A DNA stretch of 64,000 nucleotides from assembly GCA_037576195.1 (NCBI GenBank), contig CM075102.1:12520745-12584744 (forward strand). Reading direction: 5' to 3'. Shown here piece by piece: positions 1 through 14,200 of this stretch. This DNA is from Phytoseiulus persimilis (Eukaryota; Arthropoda; Arachnida; Mesostigmata; Phytoseiidae). The position numbers and the translations under genes were made by a program. The number at the start of each line of letters is the position of its first letter. The stretch's first letter is position 1. The notes under the pieces are model-generated. The model had not been told where the DNA came from and did no database searches. It was given only the letters and a program-made list of their open reading frames with translations.

Positions 1-413
1 GGAAACATTGTTGAGACATCCCCCTGTCACAGTGACTGGAACGAATCAGGAGTTTGGGGAGGTGTCCAGAGCTCTCCCGATCTGCGGTTCGCACGAGTCT
101 GGCTCGAATTTTCTGCACTGGCGCCTCTAGGTGGTATAGGGTTGGGTTGATTCGTTCGGTTCGCACCCGTGCATTCCATCGACGACTTACCTCTTGGAAC
201 CTTCATCGCCCGTCTGCTAGCTTTCGTTTTCGTTGGCCTTTGCAATGCCTGCGGGCTGGGACGTGACGTGGAGCCAGCTCTGATGGAACGCGAGTCCGTT
301 ACAGGACTTTCGTTCAAGATATCATTGTAGATGACTGACGTGGACCATTCCCTTTCAACGGAGCTTTCTCGCAGAGCTCTGTCCCGAGGGCCTGTCCTGA
401 GAGGCAAATGGTA
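1..413. other. intergenic, no gene seen
   Basis: Only short open frames on both strands, without family motifs or splice-consistent chains. The stretch ends at the TA target duplication of the inverted-repeat element that starts at 414. Confidence 0.5.
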
Positions 414-751
414 CAGTACAACCTCGATTATTTCAACCCCGATTATTTCAATTTTGATTATTTCAACCTTTCGCATTTCAACCTCGATTATTTCAACTCT
501 GCGGAACAGGCCGAAGGATGTCGACCGGAAGCGTATTTTTATGTGGAAGATGAATCCATCGTTCAGAATCTTCCATCGTCAATATATCTCGTATCATTCT
601 GGATCGGTTAGCTTTCGAACTCGGACTCTCATTCCCGAATCGGTTACGAAGTCCAAGAATGTGGGTGATTTTGTCATCTCTCGATTATTTCAACTTTCGA
701 TTATTTCAACTTTTTTTGCATCAATTAGTTGAAATAATCGAGGTTGTACTG
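414..751. mobile_element. pogo/Tc1-mariner-like MITE with perfect 24-bp TIRs
   Basis: The 24 bases at 414-437, beginning CAGTACAACC, recur as an exact reverse complement at 728-751. The element is flanked by TA on both sides (412-413 and 752-753), the target duplication of the Tc1/mariner-pogo superfamily. CAG...CTG ends with an AACCTCGATTAT-like TIR are typical of pogo-like elements. The left arm carries about five imperfect direct copies of a 15-bp unit containing GATTATTTCAA (423-497). The right arm has two more direct copies (about 683-712) before the inverted terminal copy. No transposase is encoded, so it is non-autonomous. Exact TIRs suggest fairly recent insertion. Confidence 0.88.
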
Positions 752-753
752 TA

Positions 754-3700
754 CCTCCTTCGACGACAACTGCGGTGGTTAATACCTGGGAGAGTAACTC
801 TTCACGACGTTTTGAACTCCTTGTTCGCTCTCCGAACTCCCCTTGCGACGTTTGAAGTGCTTGTCGTCCAAGCACCGGCCTGGGAGCATAGGCCCCTCCT
901 TTGAAAAACGATGTTTTCTGGTTTTCGCCCTCAGCTACACTCAGACTTGATGATGACGATGAGGAGATGTCGAGGATCTATGCGCGGTTTCGAGTCGTCA
1001 TGTCATCAGAACCTCGACAGAGCTTGATCAAATCTTCAGCAGGGCATCTCAGCGCAGTGTTCTCAACCGGAGCAGCCCTTGTTCTCACAGTTCTCGTGCA
1101 CTCTTGCTTCCGCTCTCTTGGTCCGGAAATGACCGAGAGGCGGTCTACTCCAAACTGGGAATAGGGCAAGTGTCTCTCCCACAATTCCTCTCGAGTCTCC
1201 ACTCACCAATTCGATTCGCAGCAGCCCGTGGTCTCCATTTCCCTCAGTGCTCGTGGAACCCTTCGCGATAAATGAATAATAAAAGAAGAGACAGTGTGAA
1301 GATCCCTCCTGTGGATGATCGGATTCGCGACATTTCCCGCGCGTGTTTCGGCTTTTTGATCTCGGTCGGTTGCGAACTGCGTTTCGTGAGGCAGCTCGGA
1401 ATTCAGCCCTCCATTTTTTAGATTCGTTCAACTCAACAAGGCGAGAAACGGAACACTCAACCGATCGAATTGCTATCGGGATGATTCGCTGCGTGGAAGC
1501 ATCGCACTCATTCGCCGTAATTAACGGAAGAAGGAAGAGCCAAGGAATCTCCGACTCACGGCGTCCACCCTGTCCCATTATCTGCAAGATGATCCCAACT
1601 GGGTAGCAATCCGTCTTACTCATTACGGGGAATATTCTCTGCGTTCTCCTGGATATGAGTTTGAGAACATTTCTCCGGGGAAGGAAAGGGCTCCAGGTTG
1701 TTCCACAGAGTTAGTCTCGCCCGAGACGTTTTGGTCGGCCTCCGGAACAAGCAACATCGCTGAGACCCGCTGTTCTCTCGTGGGGCGACACTCGATCCCA
1801 GTTGTTGTTTGGGAACGGTATCCCCGGACCATGTCCCTCGGCGGAAATTGAGTGGATCAATCAGGAAATTGCGAAGTGCTTTGATATCTCGAAGAGTTGA
1901 ATTCGTTGCAAGTTCTGACCGGCAGAAATGAAGCTCGTGAGTAGAAAACGCCCAACCGTGAAGCCGCTGAGAACTCAAGGCACTAGAGCGGTGTTGGAAA
2001 CCCCCTGAATGTTAACGTCAGTCTCAGAAAGCCTTGGGATCTGGAGGTAGAAGTGGCACGAGCCGCGATAACTACCTGATACGAGAGGAACGACCACCTG
2101 GCCACAGGTGCTTGTCAAATGCCGGCAATACCTCCGATCATCAACAGGAGCTGCCCTGTGGGTACAGATACCCACGTCGCTAATTTGGTCGGCCCAGCCG
2201 AACCGAGTTATTCTGCTTGCGTGATTATCCAGGTCCTGCTTCGACTTGGTTGCCATCAGCCGCTACTTTTGCTGCCACTCAGCCGCGGCCAAGTCCGGCC
2301 CAGTTCAGCAGTCCGATTTTGTAAATAGATCACTAAGGGAACATTGAGAGTATGAGGAGAAAATCAGCTCCCGTTGGCTGCCTCGACTAGGAAGATGAAT
2401 TCGATTAGTTCCGGAGTTTCTCTTGTTGACCGTTATCCATCGGGCGCTCTCCTGAAGAGATCCGGCGACTCTGTGACGGAGCCATGTGTCCCGTCTCGTA
2501 TAGGGGTTCCTGAGTCCTCGACCTCGGACAATGAGCTCGTATCCAGGTACTAGATCATCTTCTCGAATGCTGCCGGCGAATTCGGAGGGTTGAGCTTTCG
2601 TTCCTACAGCTCGTCAAGGTGGAAGTTGACGACTCAGAGGACCTGCGTTTTGGGTTTCGATCTGCCAATGTTCGCTCATCTTGAGGAGGAACAGCGGGAG
2701 AAGGCCCCTCTTTCGGAGAAGCGTTCGTTTCCGTACGTATTTCCTCTCATCTATGAGGTGAGCGCGAACCGTTGAGTGGCAGCGTGAGCAACGGTTCCCG
2801 CTCGCAGCCGCCTGGTTAATTGAGCGACAAGAGGTCAACTCATCCGAATGCGCGGGGCGTGATTATGCCGAAACGAATCCAGCCGATGGTGATTCCGATA
2901 TTCAATGGCTTTCCGCGCAGCGAATCGCTCGGATGTCAGCACCAAAACGAAGCGGAGAGAGGATACAGTAGAACCTAGCGGCATGAGGCAACAAGCGATC
3001 GTACACAGCGCTCTCTGCTCAACGTCGCCGAGTCGCGCTTTATCTAGACTCGACTCGTTTCCCAGATAGACCACAAACTTCCAGACCAAGTTTTCGGATG
3101 TCCCCCCGGGAAAATAGCTTTCCTCGAATCGACGCCACAACGCGGAGTAGAGAACGCATTCCATGGTCGAGCGAGAATCTCGAGAAAGTTCGGAATTCCA
3201 AGCTCGTCACATGCCAGCCGAGCGAGGAGTTCGACCACGGACCGTGATTGGAATCGAGCCGAAGTCTGGAACCCTACATCATCGCTCGCTTCGCAGCTGT
3301 CGTCTGAATGTAGGCACTGGGAACACCCCGAGAACCAGAAACCGAGAGCACACATCACGGCGCCGACTTTCAGACGGGAAGCGGACGTGTTCTGAGCATG
3401 GGCGAACTGTTGCTCGTGGCCGCAGGGCCCGCTGAGCGTTTGGAGCCGAGCTAGAATCGCTTCCAAGCCACTGGCAAGGGAGTTCATTCAGTCAGGAGAC
3501 GTCATTCAATGACGGTTATGATCCTGAGCTCGACTTTGGGAGCTGCACTGTTTTGACGAGTTCGTGTGACCTCGCCCTGAATCGCTCGTTTGAAATTTAG
3601 TTTGTCATAGGCAATGATTCATGTGTTGAATCAGTTGACCAAGACAGGAGAAACGACGCCGAACGACGGGAAACTTGCCGCGAAAATCTCGTCATCGGTG

Positions 3701-6700
3701 ACACCACGATCTTCTCGCAGCACTCTGCTATTTCACGGTGCCCCCCTACTTCAAACTGACATTCTGACATTTCGGGTCGGAGCACACCCACAACTACTTC
3801 ATGAGGGCTCTTTCCATGGATTCGAGCGGGTCACTTGAGCTTCATCGACTCACGACGGGCAACGCTTCAAGGTTCACGCGTTCAATCGTGGAACCCATGG
3901 CCGGCAGCGGGAACATTCGTAGAGTGGAATTCGAGATTCCGACCAGGAGGCGTCCAGATCTCTTCTGCCCCGCTCCCCCAACGTTGTGCGTGTCTCTCCC
4001 GAAGTCATTTTACCTCTCACAGCGGCCGCGTGTCTACCTCGGCTAGCTCGCATAAATCAACTTACTCAGCATACTCCAGCAGCGACTCGAAATTCTATCC
4101 ATGAGGCATGTGGAGGATTCTGCACCGGAGGGTTCTTCGCGATCCTGGCTTCATCTGGAAGCTCGCCGGGGTGCGGGAAGGACCCACACGAGTAACTGAT
4201 GCGCGGCATAGAGTCACGTCCGTCGTCGGGGGCCGGGCGGCGAGACGGCGGGGAGCGTTGTTCCAGGGTCGTCTCTTCTCTGTCGAGTCGAGATAGGGAA
4301 GTTTAGGGAAAGAGGGAATCCATCCCGACCGACTGTTATTCCTGGTTGAGCCCCCCCCCCCCCCTGTCCACGTGGCCTTTTCTCGAAGGGAGGCATCCTC
4401 ACAAATCTTTCATATCACGTCGGAAATCAGAGATTCAGAGAGGGAAAATCTGTGTTTCCCTCTGGGTCTGCGGTGGGTCTCAGTCGGAGCCCTGATCCAC
4501 CCGTGGCAAGGCCAGGTCGCCTACGCCGATCGCTTTGATGAATGAGAAGGATCGAAAATTCTTCCTGAGAGGAAGCCAAGGGAGGAATGTTTCACGGTGC
4601 GATGCTTCAAGGGAGCTCACGAAGATCCTCAAACACCTCGAGAACTCGTTGCGGGCAGAGGCGAATGCGTGGCATTCCAGGCAACTCTCGAGTCGTATGC
4701 GAATGTCGTGGAAGCGAAGGTGAGGAGGCATTTCAAGTGGACTTTCGCGCTGGACAGCTCCGGAGATTGACTCGGAACGTGCGCAATGGAGTCGCCGACA
4801 TACCGTTCGGAGAAACCGAGTCCCCTCCGAGTTGGGAGAGGAATGAATCTGCGTCTATTCGGAAACGTCATGATGTCACAGCTCCCTAGTATTCAGATAC
4901 AACTCGCCTCCCGCATTTCACTTGCTCCATCCCTGACAGCTGCGGCTCGGATGTCGAAAGTCTAGTTCGACAAGTTCGTCGCGCAGAGAGACTGGAGCTC
5001 CTTTCCTTAACTTGGAGCGAGTCCCGGACGATGTTGCGATGCCAAAGGCGGCGGCGAACGGATTCTCAGCGCAGTTTCTCGTTGAGTTCCCGCACAGACT
5101 TTGTTCAATGGAGAAGCTCCGGGGAGAACGCAGACCTGTGCTCATTATGTTCGGCATCTTGCCGCGGAGTTTCGCTGACACGCTCACGAGTTCTCTGAGC
5201 GCTTGTTTCTGGTAACGAAGTTGCCGGAATTGTGAAAGCTTCCACGTCAGCTCTGTTCAATTTTTATGCGTGGCGGCCTGTTAGCGCTCGTGGCCTCCTA
5301 GCAATTAGGAATTCCGCATGCAGGAGAACATTAGGAACGACGATTGAGGATATTTATGCCAAGCACAGTTACGCTCCACTTCGTGCCGGCGTGTCAACCC
5401 ATCGCTTGCGATCCAAGCCGACTGGAGGTTATCGGGTTACACTTTCGTGGGTTGAACGATGTCAGACTCAGTTTCACCGCGGGAGTTACTTGCCTCGGTT
5501 TCCATCTTTGAAATCTTACCCAAGGATCCCCGAGCTGAGTTTCCGCGTCACGGAGCACCGCTAGCAGGACGGCTCGTTTCGCGGGCTCTGGAGAACTGTC
5601 TTCCTCCTTGTACCTGCTGGTTCCAAAAAAGGACTGAGCCGCCGCTCTTCGGTGCTGACCCTGCAACCGCGACCCGACGTCAAAGGGAAAGTTGCAACAC
5701 GTGGTGTGCGTCGGGCCGGCTGCCCTGCTCGTTGTGGAAACTCGCTCGTTCGCTTGTAGGAAGCTCACCAGTCGCGCCCACTGGACAAAAACATAACTCA
5801 ACGATGAAGATGACTCACAACCTGCTACTTGAGCTTGATTGGAATGAAAACAATGCGAACAACGAGCTCCAGAGGATCGGGCCCGCGGGGCCAGGGTCGC
5901 CACGGTGGAAGTGACGCTCACACTTCGCGACGAATTATCCTTATCAAACATCTTCGCGCTCCTCCGGTCTTCCTCGTCGTCGTCCTCTCAGACCGTGTTA
6001 GCTGCACCCAGTTCTCTCCGATAATGGCCAAAGGTGCTCGATTGCACTCGCCGACGCAAATTGCGATGTCCGAACACGTTCCACAGCCTGGTTTGGAAGG
6101 CGGCCATGGAAGCGTTCTTTCCTCGTTGTTGTCCTGGAACGAGACGGGTTCGAGGGGGATTTGCGTCGATCAAGGATGGCTCGCATTCGATTCAATGCAC
6201 GAACCGATTTTCCGAGGGGACTCCCGCGACTGAACATGAGCTTGAGAAAAAAATCATTACCTTCTTCGAGAACTTGCGATTTGCGCCACGGATGGAGAAA
6301 CAGCTACTCGATACCGCTATCCTTAAAGCAACGGGAGGAACGCGTCCGCTGGCTCTTCCGCCTAGCGGGAATGGAGCCAGAGGAACGATTCGAACGGTGT
6401 TCGGCTAACCACGAGCACCGTTCGAGCGCTTCAAATCCATCTCGCGGCTCATATTCATTCTCGGAAGGAGGAATCCATCAAAGCCTCCTAAGTGGTAGAT
6501 GAGCCTCTAAACGATGGGCATGAATTGTTACTCTCTCTTACATGCATCGAGAGGGATCGCACCGCGATCTTGAAGTGGTCGTCTGAGAAGTGAGCCCCGC
6601 CATCGGTTTCCTGAATATTGGCTGGATTTTAACGTCACGATTCGCCCATTACCACGGAATCAGAGATCCGAGCTCTCGGAATGAGGGAGCGGACCGGATT

Positions 6701-9700
6701 ACATGCATGATTTTCTTCGAGGAAATAGAGGAGACTGTTGTGCCAGACGCATCGGAGGAATAAATCGCCGAATGAATTCCTCCCGGTCCAATCTCATGAT
6801 CTGGAACCGACAGGAACGATTCGAACGTTTGCAGACCGGGGAGGTACTCTTTACCACCGCTGGCTCACCGTGCGGCTGGTACTGTCTGACTTGCGGCAGC
6901 TGAGAACAAGAATCGGTGATTGGAGCTTGACTGTTCCAGCGCGATTTCGGAGACCGAGTCTGCATGTCGCTCGGCATCGACTGTCTTCGCTTGTGATGTT
7001 GAATTCATTCTCGCTAGACGGCAAGCTGGCACTAGTTGAATAAACCATTCAAAATGGAAACGATTCAGGATGGGGAGCAGTCTCAGACACGACCGGAGCA
7101 GTGCGCTGGTTGTTGGAGCTACGTTTGGCGCCGGAGTCTCAACTTCACGCTTTCAACGACCGGCTTCGGATGAAATTTCCTGTCGCCGTGATGTCTTGAC
7201 TAAGGCTCCGTCTTCGTCGTCGCTTCCCCTATTCCTCGGCGACTGGATTCGATCTCAATCGAGTCGCCGACGGACTCGAGCAAGATGGCAAACAAACTTG
7301 CGCGAGATTGTGGGGACAAACTCTCCCTCATCACGAACACACTTGAAACGTATGCTGCGTGGAGATACTCGCGGTCGTTGCGAGTCACGGTCTTGACCTC
7401 CTTATCCAGTCTCTGTCAGATCGAATGTTTGATCACCGACGGAGCTCGGGCTGCCCGACACACCTCTCCGCCCTCCCTCTTCCCGTCAGCATCCGTTATT
7501 CACGTGACCGAGTACATCAAGGGAAGCTCCCTCACCATCACTCTCCCGATTTTTGTCCGAGTCGGAAACTATCTATAGGTATTGTTATCACTACTTGTGG
7601 CTTGTGTCGGGTCCATTAACTCGAAGTCTTTATTCGGTGCAGCGGAGCACCCAGATGTTTCGACATTGTTGTGATGCTGGAGCTTCAACACAATTCCGCA
7701 GCCGGGTGACACTGAGGGGAATAGCCGCGTCGTTAGTGATTTCCGCCAGCGAATTTGCTCAAAGCTATTCAAAACATATAGTTTGCTCAGCCATCACGAG
7801 TCGTCGCGGCACACCGTGCGCCGGACTTTCTCACACGCGTCGTTTACAAAACCATGTCCGAAGAGCTCAGCGCTCGTCACCGGCAATTCAAGTGTTCGCA
7901 CGGCAGCCTGAAAGAGAGCTTCCTCCGTTCTGAGGTCAGTTTGAGAATGCAGCGAAAAGAGGTCGGTGATGTGGTGCAGAAATGATTCTTCCTGGACCCT
8001 CCATTTTTCATACTGTGCGAGTAGCGTGATCTAGGATTTGTCCGAACAAGACATGAAAATGTTCGGAAATCTATGTGTGGATCGATCCAAGGGTGAATCG
8101 GGTCATCTCGAAAGAGTTCTAAGCAGAGGTGTGTGGGAAGCTAGGAAGCTTCAGAGACAAAACGACGGGAAGTTCCTGAGGGCTCAGTTGGTAAGTGCTC
8201 CAGATGACGCGGCGGTTCCCGTTGCGAACCCCCGTACTTCCAGAGTCATCCGAGCTCACACCAAGAACTAGCACAACACTTTTCGAGAATCCATGTTAAG
8301 ACGTTAGATCGACAGCGTCGGCTCTCGAACAAGATAGTCAAACCGCTTGCGTGTTCTCGTGTGAAAAATGCCGACACGGCTTGCATGTCCATGGAAGAAT
8401 ATCTTCGCGGAAAGCTCTACCAGTGTACATTGTATATATGCTCGAGAAATCGTGTCTCCTTTCATCTAGGTAGCTCCGATCGCGTGCTGCGCTCCGTTTC
8501 CGATTGGGTACCACAGAGCCAAGGTTAAACTTGGATTTTCACACCGGAATAACTACCAGGATCTCTTACCCTGGAACTCGTTCAGAGCGAGAGGGAAGGA
8601 TTCGTTCATGAGTTGTCCCGAGTGCTCTGGGTGTGAACTCCCTCTTTCGCGAAGAAGAGAAGGTGATCAGAGGAGGCATGAGGAGGTGCAAAACCGCTCT
8701 TTAATGGACATGTTAGGCTCCTCGAGATCTCCACGCGATGGGCGGAGAAGGCGGTTCAGTTGGGGATCGAGCTGTTTTGGCAAGAATCTCATGAGAGTCG
8801 GTCATTTCAAAGTAGAACAGAAGGGAGGTGATCGATTCGAGCAGTTGACGATCGGCTCGCTTCAGAAGTGCTCGAATGAGTTGCCTGACAATCTCAGATT
8901 CGGAGAGATCTGGCAGCGGAACGTTTCTTGATACACATGGAGCAGTGCCGAGCTGTATCGAACCATCTGGAAAACGTACGAGAGGAGTTTTTGGACCTTT
9001 GTGGAGACAAAATCCTAGCACTTCCCAAAAGAGCCGCTTGGGTGAACACCTGTTTCTGAGCCGATTCGATAAGATGATGCTCAAACCAAAACCGCTCACC
9101 GAAATCCGTCTTTCCACAGCGAACGGGTCATCCACTACAAACACTTTTCTCCCGTCGCAACGGGTGCTTGGTCGGCCTCATAGCCCTCTGTTCGACATTG
9201 ATCATTCTAGTTCAAGTCGCGTCTTACAATGACAGAGGGTCGTTATACCAAACAATCGTCAAAGGCGATTCCTCCTTACAGGGTGAGTATCGTAGGCAGA
9301 GGAAAAGTGAGATTATGGATAGTCAGTCAGGTTCTGAGCTTTCACTCAACGGAAGCCGAGATCCCTGAGAGCGAAAAAAGTAGGGGAGTCGCGCCCTTCA
9401 CTGGAAATGACTTTGTGGTTGCAAAGAGGATGCATCTTGCCTGTGGACATTCCGTTCCTTACTAAGTCCGTCACGAACCTTCCTGGAATCGAGCAGCCAG
9501 ATTTTATAGTGGGTCTCTCTCTGCTTTTCGCAGCCTGTCCCTATATGGTAGGAAAGAGAATCACACAGGGAACTCGATGCACTGTGGATTCGTGGTGTCC
9601 ATACCGAATGAAGTCTGTCTTTTCTCCCGGAATCCGAAACATACCATTCGTTGTCAGCTTCGATGGCAGCGCGCAATCCCCAAAGAGGGTTGTAATCCTC

Positions 9701-11276
9701 TTTGTGTGTTGGCGAGATCGAATCTCTGAGACTTTCTCTCTTCACTTATTTCCCTTCGCACACCGATTGCGGAACTGTGAGGCTTCCGTCTGGCCTCCGT
9801 CGGCTACAGTGGCCGACCCAACGCGGAAAAACGGAGTGGTGAGAAGTTTCCGCTCCTCTTGAGTCTCCGTTTCTTGACAACATTTCCATTCATGCGGTCG
9901 CAAAGGAACAACCGAGAAACGTCTGAATGTTTGGAAGATGGACTCCAACCGGCTGATCAAGAATTCGGGGGACGGTGGGAGACCGCTTTTCGACCGCCCT
10001 CCTGAGCACTCGGCGAGAGCTGACATTCGACGCGAAAAGTTAACTCCTGAAACGAGTGGTGCTGCGTGTGGAGAAGTTATGCTGGGTGGGTTTCCGGACC
10101 CACCACCTCTCTTGCTTCTCGCGACCCATAGAGCCTGAGAGTACAAGCATCATTCTTTAATGAAACGTTATTATTCCGGTGTTATACAAGAGTACTAGCG
10201 GGCCCTCAGCCGACTACGCTGGTCGCCCCCTGCTTTGGAAGTCTACTGATGACGGACAGACCTTGCCCCCTATGTTGTGTCATAAGACCTCGAGAGGCCA
10301 CGGAATCTCGCTCGCATCATCTCGGGGCGGTGCGGCTCATGGTTAAAATACGTATACCGGTCATAACTGTGAGCAAACACAAACCGGAAGTTTCAGGCAT
10401 CTAGGTACTTTTCTCTCTCTTCATTGGGTCAGCACCATTTCAGAACTATCTCCTAATTCAGCTAATAAGTGCATGATGTTTCTCAAAAGTATGTTAGATT
10501 GAAACCAGAACCATCCCCTTAGACTCTTACAAGTATGGTCAGATCGTCCCCGGAATCAACTTCAAAGTCCCTAAAAAGGGGGTTCTAAGGAGGTGAGGAG
10601 TCTAGCCGGCATCATATTGGGACGGTACACCTTATCGTTGCGATGCGCCTACCGGTAATGGTATGGAAGGGGGTTACAGAGGGATGCAAACAAAGAGGCA
10701 AGTCAATGGGGACAGCCGTTTCTTCGACAACATCGTGGGGGATTTGTCGATCTTCATTGCAGCTGCCGAGATACGATCCTGTATCACCTAATTGTCCGCT
10801 TACTCAATGTGAATGTTGGCAATTTCGACAGTTATTCTCCGGCACAGATTTAGCTAGTGTGCTCTCATGGCTTCGACGATGGTCCGGTTCCAAGTGGATG
10901 AAGTTCCACAGCGCCTGCGTGGAGGTTTCATGGAATTTCAAGATCCATAGATCTTTCGACTTCGGACAAGATCGGTGACCGTGAATGCTCTAGCGATCCC
11001 CAGCACCCATCCAGGATTCTCGAGGCTGTCCAATACAAGGCCGATCGCGAGAAATATTCCTCTGCCCTGGTTCGGAACCGAGAAAATGCGCCTTCGCCGT
11101 TGTGCGATGATACAGCCGACTGCACGCGTTAACCGGCGTGCCCTTTAGAACAAAGCAGTATTGACTTCCTAACGCACTCTCTACTCTTTCGTCTCCGAGA
11201 GCGCTGGGCTGTGTCTCGATTCCGACCGACCCTCTGGATTCCCGATGTATTCAGCAACCGAAGTTAGCAAACTCGA
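754..11276. other. gene-poor stretch
   Basis: About 10.5 kb of many short open frames on both strands. None carries a recognisable motif or chains into a phase-consistent multi-exon gene. Features noted are a run of about 16 C at 4350-4366 and short recurrences of an AGGAACGATTCGAACG-like word near 6375 and 6810. No tRNA, long inverted repeat or transposase was found. Unrecognised lineage-specific exons cannot be excluded. Confidence 0.45.
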
Positions 11277-14200
11277 ATGGAGAAATTTCGTATACTTCAA
11301 CAAAGAAACTCATCCACAGGTGAACGGGTCGTATCGACCAGAGAAGCGTCGCAAGGTTCGACAGCGAAAAACGCTCAGCTGGTCATATCGAATGTCGATC
11401 ACGCCGCGGATGGCTCTTCGCGATCTCAAGCTACGGTGAATGCTGTTGGTGGCAAGATTCCACTGCTGCCTTTGATGCAGGTATGACGCTCAAAAAAGCA
11501 TTAGAGTTCCCTCCAACTTGAACTATTTCTTGGAATCTTCTCGACATCATCGAATTTCATTCTCCTCCGGAAATGGCGGCGAGGGGTCGCCTTTTGACAC
11601 CGATACATTCTCTCTGATTGCGGGTTTCCAGAACGCAGGCCGCCTAGCTCAAGCGATGCTTAAATTGTACAAAGTCGTTCCCCCGGCCGAGGTGAAACGG
11701 ATACTCATCGTGTCGTACTTCCGTTCTGGCAGTACTTTCCTAGGCGACATTCTTCAAACGCCGCTCAAGACGTTTTATCACTTTGAACCATTCCATATCA
11801 CCCGCAGCACCCGGCTCCGCTTCGGTGAGTAGTCCACGACGCTTCTGTGTGCCGCACCAGGAAAGCGAATAGTCCGACCAATTCCTCCCCTACCTTGCAG
11901 GCGATATAAATGAATTAGAATGCGCCAAAATGTTCAGTCAACTCCTCCAATGCGACTTCGAACATCTACCAGAGTACATGGCTTGGGTGTCTCAGCATAG
12001 GAACCAATTTTTGATGCGACATAATCAGTTCCTTTGGAGACACTGCGCTCTCAAGAATAACATCTGCTTCAATGCGACGTATGTTGAAGGCATGTGCCGC
12101 CGCAGCCCGCTTCAGGTAAGTCTCGCATATTGGCCATGCGGAGCCCCCCTTACAGCTAACGCCGCAGTCTGCTCTCCCTGGTGGACAGCTCTCCTTGCTC
12201 CAGCTCTCGTGTCTCTTTGCATCAATCTGCGAGCGGAACTGCTCTGATATTGCTTTCAAGACTACCTTGATATCTTGACCTTTGAGCCCAAATGAGCCCT
12301 CTCGGAGTATTCAATCATTCCGAGAGAAAAGACCATAGCTGAAGCCCATCGGAGGAGCTCGAAAAAGAGTTGGAAGATGGCCTACTCCTGCGCCCAGCGA
12401 GAGCATCCACGACACCATCCATCCGAAACACGAGTTTGGAGAGAAAATGTTTCCACCTTTTCTCCTGGCTATCGTCGTTGTTTCGACTCGGAACCTCGCC
12501 GAGGTTTGGACGAAGAATTTGATCGGCAAGACTCGATGCTTTGTGCTCAGATCAGAATACAGAGTGGAACTTGACTCAGGCTGAGGGAACAGTGCATCGA
12601 TTCCACTACCCGAGAGTTCGCAGGTCTCTCAGGTCAGACGAGCCATATCGAAACGGGAACATTGATTCGGCCTGTGGGGGAAGAGGGGAGTCCTCTCTGA
12701 AGATCCTCCAAATGCACTCATCGAAGGGCAGGGGGATACAGGGGAGGGATACTGAATCTTCGCAGGCCGTAACGCAAGTGAATTCTGAGTTCGAACGGAG
12801 ATTTATTCGCTCATCGGGAATCCGGGAGGAGCAGGTTTCTCGCTCGAGCGAGAGCAATTCGAACTCAAAATGCGGGAAGATGCGATTCCCAGGGCAGAAC
12901 GGAATCTGATCAGCCTCATTTTCCAGGTGGTCAAACTTGTTCGGATCCCCCTCCGGTACGCGGTCAAATTCGTGACAGAAGAGCCTGCCTTCTCTTCGAA
13001 CACAGCAATAGTTCATCTCATCCGGGATCCAAGAGCCATTTTAGCGTCCAGGTTCGTGTTTCCCTTTCGGATAACCTTTTGAGCTGGGTTTCTGGCTACT
13101 CCCGTGGCTTGAGAGGCCTGCAAATCGTCTTTCCCTGCTCTCATCGATCGCCAGTTCAATATGAAAATTCCTCGCGGAGCGGGCTCGCCGTCCGATTCGA
13201 AACCTGGGCATTTCGCAAAATATCTTGAAGGAGTGCCCGCTTCATTCGAAGATTCTCCAACAGTTCTAGCTTGTCTGGGCTTTCGGGGCCTACGACGATG
13301 AAGGGGACCGCCGAGGCTAACAATATCAACACCACTACCAGTTCCTGTCGACGAAAACCACTGGAGCGGTGACGGAGGTGTTGGGTTACTTCGGGTCCGT
13401 GCGAGCGTCTCTGGCATATCTCGTTGCCATGGCGGCTGAAAGCACCATGTAGGCTTCATGCTCTGTGCCTCCCTGCCCATTAATACGGCCTCTGTCCTGT
13501 CATATGCAAATCGAAGAGCACTAGATATTGGCAGGGCAACGTGATATTTGCTCACGCTTGGATACAATGCGCGAAGACTCTATATGCTCATGATTCCATC
13601 TGCCACGCTCGCGATTCTCCTGTGGCCACAGTTCGCGCTCCGCATTAATCTGGGGACCGTTGATGATTCCCATTTCGGCATCGATATGGACCTCGAGGCA
13701 GTGGGAATGCACGGTCTGGCTTCCCAAGGGAGTCCCGACCTGTGGGAGTCCCGCTCGCATCTCAGCTCGGAATGGCGGCGCAAATCAAACTGGGAGGCAC
13801 TGCCAAGAAAGCCTGTTCCCAGCTCCAGCGTTCCCAAACTGTTTTTGTCGGTACGTTTCGGCAGAGCATATCTTTTGACCACGGACCGTCCGATGTATCG
13901 CTGCAGTCAAGGTTGAATCCGGACAGACCTCCCACCACAAGCGGAGAAGTATGCAAAACGAGCGCAACCCGAGAATCATTCTAGTCCAATGAGGAATTGA
14001 GGAGAATCCGGACTCATGGAGGGAAACTTTCGTTCAGAGTTCACACTCTCGAGAGCATGGATCTTCAGTTTCGTCGAAATTTACGTTGTTCCTGGAGGGC
14101 GTCGGAAAAGTTGGTTCTCGTAACGACATTGAGGAAATAAGCAAAGCGAGGAGCTCCAAAGTTGACACAGAGATCGAGCCCGTGCACGATTTCGGGTGCA

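Noticed and set aside
331-904. Several overlapping open frames of 60-133 codons across the first kilobase
   Set aside because: They run through the MITE and its repeated GATTATTTCAA units; the repeated Asp-Tyr-Phe-Asn peptide is a by-product of the repeat.
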